A stretch of DNA of 16,823 nt from CAYZTD01 sp964638155 (GTDB taxonomy: Archaea > Thermoplasmatota > E2 > DHVEG-1), in contig CAZWYI010000037.1 of assembly GCA_964638155.1 (NCBI GenBank), forward strand, positions 1-16,823, given 5' to 3'. This document shows positions 1 to 7,736 of the stretch, piece by piece. The translations under genes and the position numbers were made by a program. Position 1 is the stretch's first letter; each line of letters begins with the position of its first letter. The notes under the pieces are model-generated. The model made no database searches. It was not told where the DNA came from and saw only the letters and a program-made list of their open reading frames with translations.

Positions 1-16
1 CATATTTCTCCTCACC
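1..16 (-). promoter_or_regulatory. Ribosome binding site and start codon of a leftward gene cut by the window edge
   Basis: On the minus strand a strong Shine-Dalgarno sequence, GGTGAGGAG (positions 16 to 8), is followed after four bases by an ATG at 3-1. A gene of the integrated element therefore starts here and runs left out of the window. AT-rich sequence around 38-52 could hold its TATA box. Nothing of the product can be seen. Confidence 0.55.
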
Positions 17-69
17 GATCAACTAAATAGCAATACCCCCTATAATAATTATCGTTCAAAACATCTGTA

Positions 70-828
70 TTACATAATCTTATCAAATATCTTCCTCAAG
101 TCACCTTCACTCTGATAAGTATAGTGCATCAAATCAACATCACCCTTCATACTATGCCCCATGAGTATCTTTTTAATACTGGTTGGACCTCCACGTCTAT
201 CCCATTCCTGACTGAAGAACTTACGTAAGTGTTTTACTTTTATTGGAGTATTCTTAAATTTACCTTCCATCCATCTCTTAGGAAATAAGGTTGTTAGATT
301 ATTCTTATCATTAAAATAGGTTATATATTCATCTAATACTTGTTTAGTATAATTGGTAAAAAAAGATACTCTACTCTGTTTTGTCTTTGTAGATTGTCCA
401 TTATCTGGATTATGATTGATATGTATACATCTATTACATAAATCAATATCACTTGTAGATAGCTGGTATAATTCTTCTGCTCTCATACCTGTATCAATAC
501 CAAGATAGATAATTGCATTAAATCTTAGTTTATATTCATCGTTTTCAAAGTGTTTTAGAGTACGTATAATATCCTCCTTAGATACATACTTTGGATAATA
601 CATGGGTTCAGCAGGTAATTGTATTTCATTAGTCCATTCTACACTTAGATAATTAAGAAACTTAAGTATTTGATAAACTTGTTTTATATAATAGGATACT
701 GAATAATTATCATTAAGATAACTAAAATACTGTAGGCTTTTCTTCTTATCTATCTTAAAATCAACATACTCAATATAATGATAGATAATACTCCGTACCT
801 GATAAAGAACGTATATTAAGGAACTCTT
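70..828 (-). CDS. Tyrosine recombinase (integrase), C-terminal part, probably int(C) of an SSV-type element
   Basis: This is a site-specific tyrosine recombinase. From the only ATG (603) the protein has 177 residues and carries the catalytic signature: Arg in GMRAEEL, the HLRKF box (H-x-x-R), LMGH, and the tyrosine in HYTYQS near the C-terminus. The frame stays open upstream to 828 without an ATG, GTG or TTG. That upstream part reads like a core-binding SAM-like domain (YFSYLNDNYS, then VYQILKFLNYL, then VEWTNEIQLP), so the real protein is longer than the ATG version. A TAG lies at 831-829. Beyond it the same frame continues open into the tRNA-Ala fragment until a TGA at 885-883. An integrase frame that runs up to a tRNA attachment site and lacks a start fits int(C). 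The amber codon suggests decay. Expression from ATG 603 would give only the catalytic domain. Confidence 0.8.
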   Translation of the reverse strand, partial: KSSLIYVLYQVRSIIYHYIEYVDFKIDKKKSLQYFSYLNDNYSVSYYIKQVYQILKFLNYLSVEWTNEIQLPAEPMYYPKYVSKEDIIRTLKHFENDEYKLRFNAIIYLGIDTGMRAEELYQLSTSDIDLCNRCIHINHNPDNGQSTKTKQSRVSFFTNYTKQVLDEYITYFNDKNNLTTLFPKRWMEGKFKNTPIKVKHLRKFFSQEWDRRGGPTSIKKILMGHSMKGDVDLMHYTYQSEGDLRKIFDKIM

Positions 829-856
829 CTACACTGTTTTTTGATACTCTCCTAAT

Positions 857-901
857 ACCTTCGCAAGGTGGAGGCCGCGGGTTCAAATCCCGCTCAGTCC
901 A
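857..901 (+). other. 3' half of tRNA-Ala(CGC): attachment-site remnant (att)
   Basis: The fragment reads as anticodon loop TTCGCAA (860-866, anticodon CGC), 3' anticodon stem GGTGG (867-871), variable AGGCC (872-876), T arm GCGGG-TTCAAAT-CCCGC (877-893), 3' acceptor strand TCAGTCC (894-900) and discriminator A (901). U70 in the acceptor strand fits the G3:U70 alanine identity pair. No D arm or 5' acceptor strand lies upstream, and the 5' side of the anticodon stem breaks down before 857. It is therefore a duplicated tRNA 3' end, not a working gene. A core from the anticodon region to the 3' end, about 45 bp, is the classic attachment size of SSV-type elements. Confidence 0.8.
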
Positions 902-911
902 TACTTTCAAC

Positions 912-2291
912 TTAACTTAAATTATTATTAACATAAGAAATTACAATAGGTGCAGGTTCTCTTTTATTTTTTTTATTTACTATTTCATCAACTTTTTTAA
1001 CATTTATTTTAACATCTGGACCTGTTTTTTCTCTATAAACTTTTTTGATATTATCAGCAATTTTTTCAAAAGAAGGAGGTTTATTTTCCATTTCCGGGTC
1101 TATAACGAGAAGAATTTCAATTTCATCTATTTTTCTCTGAATAATTTGATATTGTTTAACCTTAAAAGTATTTAGTTTATGCAAAACTGGGCTTATAAAA
1201 CAAAATGCTCCGGGCGGAAAAACTTTACCATTTGGTAATACTATATTAGCCCTTGCTCTTCCTTCCAGTTTTTCTATAACAGGGCTTGATAAACCGCAAC
1301 CACATTTTTTATAAGAAGAAAGTTTAACCCAATCATCCATACCAGTATATCTAATGATTGGTGTACCACCAGTAAACAACCGGGTAATAATGATATGGCC
1401 TCTCTTACCAGGAGATACTATTTCTCCATCTACTGCTTCTAAATGATAAAAATCTGAGTGAATATGCCAGCAATTTTTTTTACATTCAACTGCTATCTCC
1501 CCAGATGCTTCAACCGATGAATAAACATTCAGTAATTTACAGTTAAATGAATCTTGAACATATGAACGTGTGTATTCATCTAAGATAGCTCCTCCAACAA
1601 GTAAAATCTTTGGATTTACATTTTTTCCATATCCTTTTCTTTTTAGATTTGCTAAATGTTGATAAACAGCAGGATAGGAAATAATTATATCAGGCTTAAA
1701 CCGATCGAGTTTTTCCATAATTTTTATTATCGAAAGATTCACATCAATATTAAGAAGATTGTTTAAAGAAACAAAAGATTCTAAATGTTTCAAAAAATGT
1801 TTTTGAATGACAAGATCATATCTATTTTTAGAAAAATTTCCAAGATGAACAACTCTTGTATTTTTCCTTTTTAAATCAAATATTTTTAGATCTCTAGGAT
1901 AAATATTAATATTTTTACTCATTAGTTTAAAATCTGTAAACAAGGTTACCGGCTTACCTGTAGTTCCACCGGTACAAACAATATATTCTTTATTTTTATT
2001 TATTCCAACTGGTAAAAGATCATCTGGATATCCTTTTCTTAGATCATCTTTTGATATAAAAGGAAGTTTTTTGATGTCTTCAATTGTTTTGATATCACTT
2101 GGATGTATACCTATTTTCTTGTATTTTTTATGATATAAAGGTACTTTATATGCATATTTAACAACTTTTCTAAGTTGTTTTTCTTGATATTTTTTCAATT
2201 CATTTTTATCTAATTTAAAAATACGGTTAGGATCAAATAGGTAATTTTTAAGAAAATAGAAAGAATTTATTGGATTTAAAAATGGATTCAT
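912..2291 (-). CDS. CapK/PaaK-family AMP-forming carboxylate ligase (phenylacetate-CoA ligase-like)
   Basis: This belongs to the ANL adenylating superfamily, in the family of phenylacetate-CoA ligase, coenzyme F390 synthetase and CapK. These enzymes activate a carboxylate with ATP to the acyl-AMP, usually passing it to CoA. Seen in the 459-residue protein: the phosphate-binding loop TGGTTGKP (107-114), the YSSVEASGE segment (E261) expected at the active site, the adenylate-binding RYTGMDDW (314-321), a CGC pair (330, 332) like the metal-binding cysteines of PaaK, and EGR (343-345) leading to the small C-terminal domain. It lies 17 bp downstream of the SDR gene on the same strand, so the two are probably co-transcribed. 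Its 3' end is only 10 bp from the tRNA-Ala fragment. A paralogue of identical length lies at 7737-9116. The substrate is unknown; an aryl or fatty carboxylate is plausible. Confidence 0.85.
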   Translation of the reverse strand: MNPFLNPINSFYFLKNYLFDPNRIFKLDKNELKKYQEKQLRKVVKYAYKVPLYHKKYKKIGIHPSDIKTIEDIKKLPFISKDDLRKGYPDDLLPVGINKNKEYIVCTGGTTGKPVTLFTDFKLMSKNINIYPRDLKIFDLKRKNTRVVHLGNFSKNRYDLVIQKHFLKHLESFVSLNNLLNIDVNLSIIKIMEKLDRFKPDIIISYPAVYQHLANLKRKGYGKNVNPKILLVGGAILDEYTRSYVQDSFNCKLLNVYSSVEASGEIAVECKKNCWHIHSDFYHLEAVDGEIVSPGKRGHIIITRLFTGGTPIIRYTGMDDWVKLSSYKKCGCGLSSPVIEKLEGRARANIVLPNGKVFPPGAFCFISPVLHKLNTFKVKQYQIIQRKIDEIEILLVIDPEMENKPPSFEKIADNIKKVYREKTGPDVKINVKKVDEIVNKKNKREPAPIVISYVNNNLS

Positions 2292-2308
2292 ATCTTTTCT
2301 ACCACAAC

Positions 2309-3100
2309 TCAGTATTTTTCATCAACCTCTGGATAACCGGGACCTTTTTGACCTTCAACTGGAAACAAATCATAGGCAAATGGTGGGAATAAGTCCATCA
2401 TCCTAACTAGAAGAATTTGACCGATTGGAAATTGTATTACCTTTTTATTTTTTTCAACTCCATTTACAATTAATTCTGCAGCTTTTTTAGGGGAAATAGA
2501 TCCTTGACGATGATACCCTTCGATCATAGGCGTTTCAACAGACCCAGGCTTAACAGTAATTATTTCAATATTATACCTCTGTTTTGCTTCAGCTCTAAGA
2601 CTTTCCATTAGCCAACTAATTGCGGCTTTACTTGCACCATATGCCCCCCAACCTGGAACTCCTCTTTTATCTGGCAATGTCGAAATAGCAGTAATATTTC
2701 CATACTTTTGTTTTTTCATTATAGGTAATATTTGCTCTGTGAAATAAACAATACCCATGAAATTTACATCCATAGATTTTTTAATGATAGAACTATCAAA
2801 AGTTTGTATAGGGTTAGGAACAAGAATCCCTGCAGAAAGGATAGCACTATCTATTTTTCCAAATCTTTCTTTTGTGTATTTAACTGCTTCTTCAACTTGT
2901 TTTTTATCTGAAACATCACATTTTTTGTATATACATTCTGTATCAAGTTCTTCAGATAATTTTTTAAGTTTTTCTTCTCTTCTTGCAAAAAGTGCTAGTT
3001 TACATCCTTTTTTTGATAAAATCCTTGCTATTTCTACTGCCATTCCACCAGTGGCACCCGAAATAATTACTTTTTTATTGTCAAGTTTCATATCTATCAC
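2309..3100 (-). CDS. Short-chain dehydrogenase/reductase (SDR), NAD(P)-dependent
   Basis: This is a classical SDR oxidoreductase that interconverts an alcohol and a carbonyl. Seen: a beta-alpha-beta nucleotide-binding start with SGATGGMA (14-21), where the last glycine of the usual TGxxxGxG is alanine; SAGI (89-92) in place of NNAG; Asn113 in DVNFMG; Ser140; and the catalytic YGASK (Tyr154, Lys158), followed by PGSVETPM. The length of 263 is normal for the family. Arg40-Arg41 after the second strand would favour NADP, by inference. The first codon is GTG at 3100; an ATG three codons on (3091) has better spacing from the upstream AGGT and may be the true start. It is first in a leftward pair with the CapK/PaaK ligase, which may supply or consume its substrate. 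Its promoter region is shared, divergently, with the phosphohydrolase gene. Confidence 0.88.
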   Translation of the reverse strand: MIDMKLDNKKVIISGATGGMAVEIARILSKKGCKLALFARREEKLKKLSEELDTECIYKKCDVSDKKQVEEAVKYTKERFGKIDSAILSAGILVPNPIQTFDSSIIKKSMDVNFMGIVYFTEQILPIMKKQKYGNITAISTLPDKRGVPGWGAYGASKAAISWLMESLRAEAKQRYNIEIITVKPGSVETPMIEGYHRQGSISPKKAAELIVNGVEKNKKVIQFPIGQILLVRMMDLFPPFAYDLFPVEGQKGPGYPEVDEKY

Positions 3101-3193
3101 TACCTAATTGTCTTTTTATAGGATTGGAAATCGATTTTAATTATATACCATAGAAAGTATATAAAAAAGTTTGTATATATTATCTCAGGGGAA

Positions 3194-3204
3194 TTATATA
3201 TAAA
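3194..3204 (+). promoter_or_regulatory. TATA box of the phosphohydrolase gene
   Basis: The AT run TTATATATAAAT lies about 40 bp before the ATG at 3240. An archaeal start about 25 bp downstream would fall near 3222-3228. That is after the alternative ATG at 3219, so the site argues for translation from 3240. Confidence 0.5.
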
Positions 3205-3239
3205 TATCCTATCATTATATGCAAATTAAGGAATTAAAT

Positions 3240-4856
3240 ATGAATAAAAAAGGGAAGGTCGCAGTTATAGGTCTTGACGGTGGCACTTTAAATCTTATGG
3301 AACCCTGGATGAAAAAAGGACATCTTCCAACTTTTTCGATGATTAAAAAAAAGGGAATTTATGGGAAATTAAGATCAACTACGCCTTATTATAGTGCTCC
3401 TGCGTGGATTTCTATTTCAACAGGGTGTAATCCTGGGGAACATGGGATTTATGATTTTTTTAGAACAGATAGTTTCAAAAAAAAAATAGTAAATTCCAAA
3501 ATGAGGAGAGTAGATGCTATATGGAACATACTAACAAAAGAAGGTAAAAAAAGTATTATAGTAAATGTTCCTGGAACTTATCCCCCAGATAAAATAAAAG
3601 GTGTAATGTTAACAGGTCTTTTAACACCCTCATTTGAATCTAATTTTACATATCCTAAAGATATCAAAAAAGATCTTACAAAAGAAAAACTAGGTGAATA
3701 TGAGTTAGAACAAGTAGCTGTAGATGATATTCCAAAAAATCTTACAGCTCGCTATGCTCCTGAAAAACTTGCAGATCAGATAAATAGAGTAACTAATTCT
3801 CATGGAAAAGTTACAATGAATCTGATGAAAAAATTAGATTGGGATTTTACAATGGTAGTTTTCAGAGGAACTGATGACATTCAACATCTTTTGTGGAATA
3901 GAAAAGATCTCATCTTATCTTGTTACAAAAAAGCTGATGAGTATCTTGGAAAAATGATAGAAAATAACTCTGACACTAATTTTATTGTTGTATCAGATCA
4001 TGGTTTTGGACTTGCAGAAAAATATGTATATGTAAACAATTTTTTGTACAATAAAGGATATATTAAAACTACAACTAATCCTTCAGTTAATATTAATACA
4101 CTAATTAACTTTGTATTTGAAAAACTTAGTAAAATTCTTTTTCATCTATTTCCCATTCAAAAAATAGTTAGAACTTCTTTTGGTAGAAAACTGATTTTAT
4201 CCTCAGGATCAAGTGGAAATATAGATTTTTCAAAAACTATTGCTTTTTATTTTTCAGTGTGTTCAAGAGGAATTAGAATAAACTTGAAAGACAAATATAA
4301 AAATGGATTTGTAAACAAAAAAAATTATGAAAAAATTAGAAAAGAAATAATCAAAGTTTTGAAAGATATGAAAGACCCTGAAACAGGAGAAAAAATAGTA
4401 AAGAATATTTATACTTTTGAAGAAATTTATGGTAAAAACGCTGAAAATGATCCTTTAGATATAATTTTTGATTTTTATGAAAAATATAGTGCACAGGAAT
4501 TACTTCAACCCCCTATGGAATCTAACATTTTTAAAAGTCATAAAAATAGCTTGGAAGTATTTTCGAAACCAGGTTTTTATGATTGGATAGGAGATCATAG
4601 GCCTAATGGTATACTATTTATGTATGGAAATAAGATAAAAAGTAAAAAAAAGATAGATGCAAACGTAATAGATATTGTACCAACAGCGCTCACATTAATG
4701 AATAGCACTATACCATCTAATATCAATGGGAAAGTGATAACCGATGCTTTTATAAAAAAACCCGTAGTTAAAAAAAGTAAAGTAAAAAAACGAAAAAAAC
4801 TATCAAACAGAGAAATTAATAAAATTAAAAATTTACGTAAAAAAATTGATATATAA
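3240..4856 (+). CDS. Alkaline-phosphatase-superfamily phosphohydrolase/phosphodiesterase (COG3379-like)
   Basis: This is a two-metal phosphohydrolase of the alkaline phosphatase/type I phosphodiesterase superfamily. In the 538-residue form the expected metal ligands and nucleophile are all visible: Asp13 in GLDGG, Ser52 in YYSAPAW (the nucleophile position, often Thr in relatives), Asp212 and His216 in GTDDIQHLLW, Asp253-His254 in SDHGFG, and His453 in GDHRPNG. The C-terminus is a lysine-rich tail with no further fold visible. I saw no signal peptide. The upstream ATG at 3219 would add seven residues but lies before the likely transcription start; the chosen start follows TAAGGA. The gene appears to be transcribed alone, divergent from the SDR-ligase pair. 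Related proteins often sit in archaeal surface-glycan and lipid clusters. The substrate is unknown. Confidence 0.82.
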   Translation: MNKKGKVAVIGLDGGTLNLMEPWMKKGHLPTFSMIKKKGIYGKLRSTTPYYSAPAWISISTGCNPGEHGIYDFFRTDSFKKKIVNSKMRRVDAIWNILTKEGKKSIIVNVPGTYPPDKIKGVMLTGLLTPSFESNFTYPKDIKKDLTKEKLGEYELEQVAVDDIPKNLTARYAPEKLADQINRVTNSHGKVTMNLMKKLDWDFTMVVFRGTDDIQHLLWNRKDLILSCYKKADEYLGKMIENNSDTNFIVVSDHGFGLAEKYVYVNNFLYNKGYIKTTTNPSVNINTLINFVFEKLSKILFHLFPIQKIVRTSFGRKLILSSGSSGNIDFSKTIAFYFSVCSRGIRINLKDKYKNGFVNKKNYEKIRKEIIKVLKDMKDPETGEKIVKNIYTFEEIYGKNAENDPLDIIFDFYEKYSAQELLQPPMESNIFKSHKNSLEVFSKPGFYDWIGDHRPNGILFMYGNKIKSKKKIDANVIDIVPTALTLMNSTIPSNINGKVITDAFIKKPVVKKSKVKKRKKLSNREINKIKNLRKKIDI

Positions 4857-4967
4857 TCTTGATAATTTTCTCTATTTGATTTATTTTATATATATTTACG
4901 TCTTTTAACGATAAAAAATATTATATAAGAGACTTGCATCTTAATAGCTTCACATAATAAATTTCAA

Positions 4968-4993
4968 TTATATTTATATAATTGTTAACAATT
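4968..4993 (+). promoter_or_regulatory. Promoter with a palindromic candidate operator before the radical SAM operon
   Basis: A TATA-like run (4970-4980) is followed directly by a perfect 14-bp palindrome, AATTGTTAACAATT (4980-4993). The half-sequence ATTGTTA occurs again at 4991-4997. The palindrome falls between the TATA box and the expected transcription start near 5000, where archaeal repressors commonly bind. The rest of the 170-bp gap (4857-5026) is AT-rich and shows no gene. Confidence 0.4.
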
Positions 4994-5026
4994 GTTAGTT
5001 ATAGTTAAAATGGGGGCAATAAAAAA

Positions 5027-6310
5027 ATGAAAATACTTCTAGTATCACCACATCCACATTCAAGAAGAAGCTTTTTAGATAAATTCCAATATCCAAGTTT
5101 AACGCTTCAGCAAGTAGCAGCATGCACACCTCAAGAACATGATGTTGAAATTGTTGATGAAAGATATGAAAAAATTGATTTTAGTAAAAATTATGATTTA
5201 ATAGGAATTTCCTGTTTAACTTATAATTCAATTAGGGGATATGAGATAGCTGAAATGTTCAGGAAAAAAGGAACAAAAGTTGTTCTTGGTGGGTATCATG
5301 CATCACTTTTACCTAATGAAGCTATTGAGCATGCTGATGCTATTGTTGTTGGAGAAGCAGAATATAACTGGCCAAACTTATTAAAAGATTTAAAGAATGG
5401 AAAACTCAAACAGATATATAAGAGTAGCAAATTAGTTGAACCAGAAGACATTCCCTCAGCAAGACACGACATAGGCAAATATACTCTATTTGAAGCTATT
5501 CAAGCATCCCGTGGTTGTCCTACGGGATGTGAATTTTGTGCAATGCAGAAAGTAGAGGGCGCTCGTTTTAGAGCACGACCAATAGATAGTTTAATAGAAG
5601 AAATGAAATCAATAAAATCTAAAACCATCTTTTTTGCTGATGCATCATTAACAATAAGCCCTCCTTTTTCTAAAAAACTTTTCAAAGAAATGGCTAAGTT
5701 GAATAAGAAATTCCATTGTTTTGGAAATATAAATATAATATCAAGAGATGAAGAATTCTTGAACCTATCTAAAGATGCTGGAGTAGAGAGATGGTACCTA
5801 GGAATCGAATCGGTATCACAAGAAAATATAGACCAAGCAGGTAAGTCTACAAACAAGGTAGAAAACTATGAAAAAGCAATTAAAAAAATAAAAGATCATG
5901 ATATGAATGTAACGGGTTTTTTTATATTTGGTTTAGACCATGATACACCTGAAATATTCGAGAGGACTCTTAAAGCAATGTATCAATGGGAATTAGATTC
6001 AGCTTCATTTAGTATTGTAACTCCTTACCCGGGTACAAGATTATTTGAAAGAATGGAAAAAGAAGGAAGAATTATAAATTATGATTGGTCAAGATATGAA
6101 GAAGGAAAAGTAAACTACAAACCTATGAAAATGACTGAAGAGGAGCTACTTGAAGGAATTAGATATATAGCAAAAGATTTCTTTTCGGTAAAAAGCTCTT
6201 TTAAGAGAAGTTTTAATAAATATAATACAAATCCATTAGATGGCTTGAAATCTTTTATAGGAAATATAGCTTTAAGAAATTTTTATAAATATGAAAAATT
6301 GGATATCTAA
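5027..6310 (+). CDS. B12-binding-domain radical SAM protein (first of a tandem pair)
   Basis: This is a cobalamin-dependent radical SAM enzyme of the BchE/HpnP-like type (COG1032). Its N-terminal B12-binding Rossmann-like domain covers about residues 1-135 (MKILLVSPHP; LIGISCLTYN; VVLGGYHASL; VVGEAE). The DxHxxG histidine motif for base-off binding is absent, as in many family members. The radical SAM domain follows with the iron-sulfur motif C164-x3-C168-x2-C171 in RGCPTGCEFC, then WYLGIESVSQ and TPYPGTRLFE. The C-terminal tail (KMTEEELLEG and beyond) resembles that of lipid-acting relatives such as hopanoid methylases. These enzymes methylate unactivated carbons or make C-C bonds. A GC-rich ribosome site (TGGGGG) precedes the ATG. 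It is first in an operon with its paralogue and a CapK/PaaK ligase. The substrate is not known. Confidence 0.87.
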   Translation: MKILLVSPHPHSRRSFLDKFQYPSLTLQQVAACTPQEHDVEIVDERYEKIDFSKNYDLIGISCLTYNSIRGYEIAEMFRKKGTKVVLGGYHASLLPNEAIEHADAIVVGEAEYNWPNLLKDLKNGKLKQIYKSSKLVEPEDIPSARHDIGKYTLFEAIQASRGCPTGCEFCAMQKVEGARFRARPIDSLIEEMKSIKSKTIFFADASLTISPPFSKKLFKEMAKLNKKFHCFGNINIISRDEEFLNLSKDAGVERWYLGIESVSQENIDQAGKSTNKVENYEKAIKKIKDHDMNVTGFFIFGLDHDTPEIFERTLKAMYQWELDSASFSIVTPYPGTRLFERMEKEGRIINYDWSRYEEGKVNYKPMKMTEEELLEGIRYIAKDFFSVKSSFKRSFNKYNTNPLDGLKSFIGNIALRNFYKYEKLDI

Positions 6311-6333
6311 ATGTAAAATAAAAAATATCAACC

Positions 6334-7665
6334 ATGGGTAATAAGATGAAGATTTTATTAGTATTTCCAAGGCTTGAACATGGTCAAACAACCATAAAAG
6401 ACCAGGGTAGTTGGACAGCAATATTATTCGGAAATCCAATAATAACACTACCACATATAGCCGCAATAACACCGCCAGAACATACCGTAAAAATCGTTAA
6501 TGAAAATTATGATAAATTAGATTTTAATGAGGAATGCGACCTAGTTGGAATTACCTGCTACACAATGACTGCCCCAAGAGTTTATGAAATAGCTGATGAG
6601 TTTAGAAGAAGAGGAAAAACTGTTGTGCTAGGTGGATACCATCCTACAGCTATGTCTGAAGAAGCTATAAAACATGCTGATAGCATTTTAAAGGGGATGG
6701 CCGAAGCAAACTGGCCAAAATTATTAAATGATTTTCAAAAGGGAAAATTAAAAAAATTTTATGAAAGAGATCATAATTTTGATATAGGAGATGTTCCACC
6801 TATTAGAAGAGATCTGATAAATCGTAATCCAGTACTTGGAGCAATTCAATGGTCAAGAGGTTGTGGAAATCAGTGTGAATTCTGTGCCATAAGTAGTTTT
6901 TGTAATCGTGGAGTAATGAGAAGACCCATCAAAAAAGTTATAGAAGAATTAAAACAGATGCCAAATAATTTATTTATTTTTCATGATCCTCATTTGACTT
7001 CGAGTCCAAGATATGCAAGAAAACTATTTAAAGAAATGATACGAGAAAAAATAGATAAGGCATGGCTTGCAAATGGAACAACAAATGTTCTTACAAATAT
7101 TGATGATGAATTTTTATCACTTGCAAGAAAGGCAGGATGTCTAGAATGGTTTGTTGGATTTGAATCAGTTAGTCAAGCTGCTCTAAATGGGACTAAAAAA
7201 ACTCACAATAAAGTAAAAAAATTTAAAAAATTAATAAAAAGACTACATGATTATGGAATGGCAGTACAAGGTGGCATAATCTTTGGATTTGATCAAGATA
7301 AGCCAGATATCTTTGATTTAACACTTGAAAAAATGTATGAATTTGAATTAGATATTGTAGAAGTTAATATTCTAACACCATATCCTGGAACACCATTATA
7401 TGATAGGCTTGAACGTGAGGGAAGAATACTAACAAAAGACTGGTCAAGGTACAATCAAGTAGATGTTGTATTCCAACCAAAAAATATGACTGTAAAAGAA
7501 CTATATGAGGGAACCAAAAAAGTTGCAAAGGAGTTCTATAGCATACCAAACATTATTGGCAGAACCGCTAGAATATTTGGTATTACAAAAAGATTTAATG
7601 GCTTTTTACCAGCAGGGGGTAACATTGTATATAGGAGATACTATAAAAGAGATTTTAATTTTTAA
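6334..7665 (+). CDS. B12-binding-domain radical SAM protein (second of a tandem pair)
   Basis: This is a paralogue of the preceding gene along its whole length, with the same order of cobalamin-binding-like domain, radical SAM domain and C-terminal tail. The cluster motif is C177-x3-C181-x2-C184 in RGCGNQCEFC. Matching blocks include VVLGGYHPTA, WFVGFESVSQ, GGIIFGFDQD and TPYPGTPLYD. Where the first protein has VVGEAE this one has LKGMAE, so part of the usual glycine-glutamate signature is lost. The ATG at 6346 (MKILLV) aligns with the start of the first copy and may be the true start; the 6334 start adds four residues. It follows the first copy by 23 bp and precedes the ligase by about 70 bp. 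Two adjacent, clearly diverged copies suggest two different steps on one substrate, or a heteromer; this is inference. Confidence 0.86.
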   Translation: MGNKMKILLVFPRLEHGQTTIKDQGSWTAILFGNPIITLPHIAAITPPEHTVKIVNENYDKLDFNEECDLVGITCYTMTAPRVYEIADEFRRRGKTVVLGGYHPTAMSEEAIKHADSILKGMAEANWPKLLNDFQKGKLKKFYERDHNFDIGDVPPIRRDLINRNPVLGAIQWSRGCGNQCEFCAISSFCNRGVMRRPIKKVIEELKQMPNNLFIFHDPHLTSSPRYARKLFKEMIREKIDKAWLANGTTNVLTNIDDEFLSLARKAGCLEWFVGFESVSQAALNGTKKTHNKVKKFKKLIKRLHDYGMAVQGGIIFGFDQDKPDIFDLTLEKMYEFELDIVEVNILTPYPGTPLYDRLEREGRILTKDWSRYNQVDVVFQPKNMTVKELYEGTKKVAKEFYSIPNIIGRTARIFGITKRFNGFLPAGGNIVYRRYYKRDFNF

Positions 7666-7736
7666 TTAGTAAAAATTTACCAATCAAATAATAATTTGTC
7701 AAAATTTTGAAAAAGAACTCAAGAGGAAAGAGAAAA

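Larger units (their letters stand above)
1..901. mobile_element. Right end of an integrated virus/plasmid-like element (SSV-type integration)
   Basis: The segment holds an integrase C-terminal part next to a partial tRNA-Ala that has only its 3' half. Immediately right of it, at 912, an ordinary chromosomal-looking operon begins. SSV-type integrases carry the attachment site inside their own gene, so integration leaves the C-terminal part at one junction beside a duplicate tRNA 3' end, and the N-terminal part at the other junction overlapping the intact tRNA. The orientation seen here predicts an intact tRNA-Ala(CGC) and int(N) to the left, outside the window. The left limit of the element cannot be seen. 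Confidence 0.7.

Noticed and set aside
849..876. The tRNA fragment as a class II (Leu or Ser) tRNA with a long variable arm ACCTT-CGC-AAGGT
   Set aside because: The same bases fit better as an anticodon arm with loop TTCGCAA followed by the common AGGCC variable region. The acceptor U70 and A73 agree with tRNA-Ala, so the hairpin is the anticodon stem, not a variable arm.
2757..3107. A 116-codon open frame on the plus strand
   Set aside because: It lies wholly opposite the SDR gene, whose motifs are clear, and its translation has no recognisable domain.
5500..5856. A 118-codon open frame on the minus strand inside the first radical SAM gene
   Set aside because: It is antisense to a well-supported coding region and has no motif of its own.
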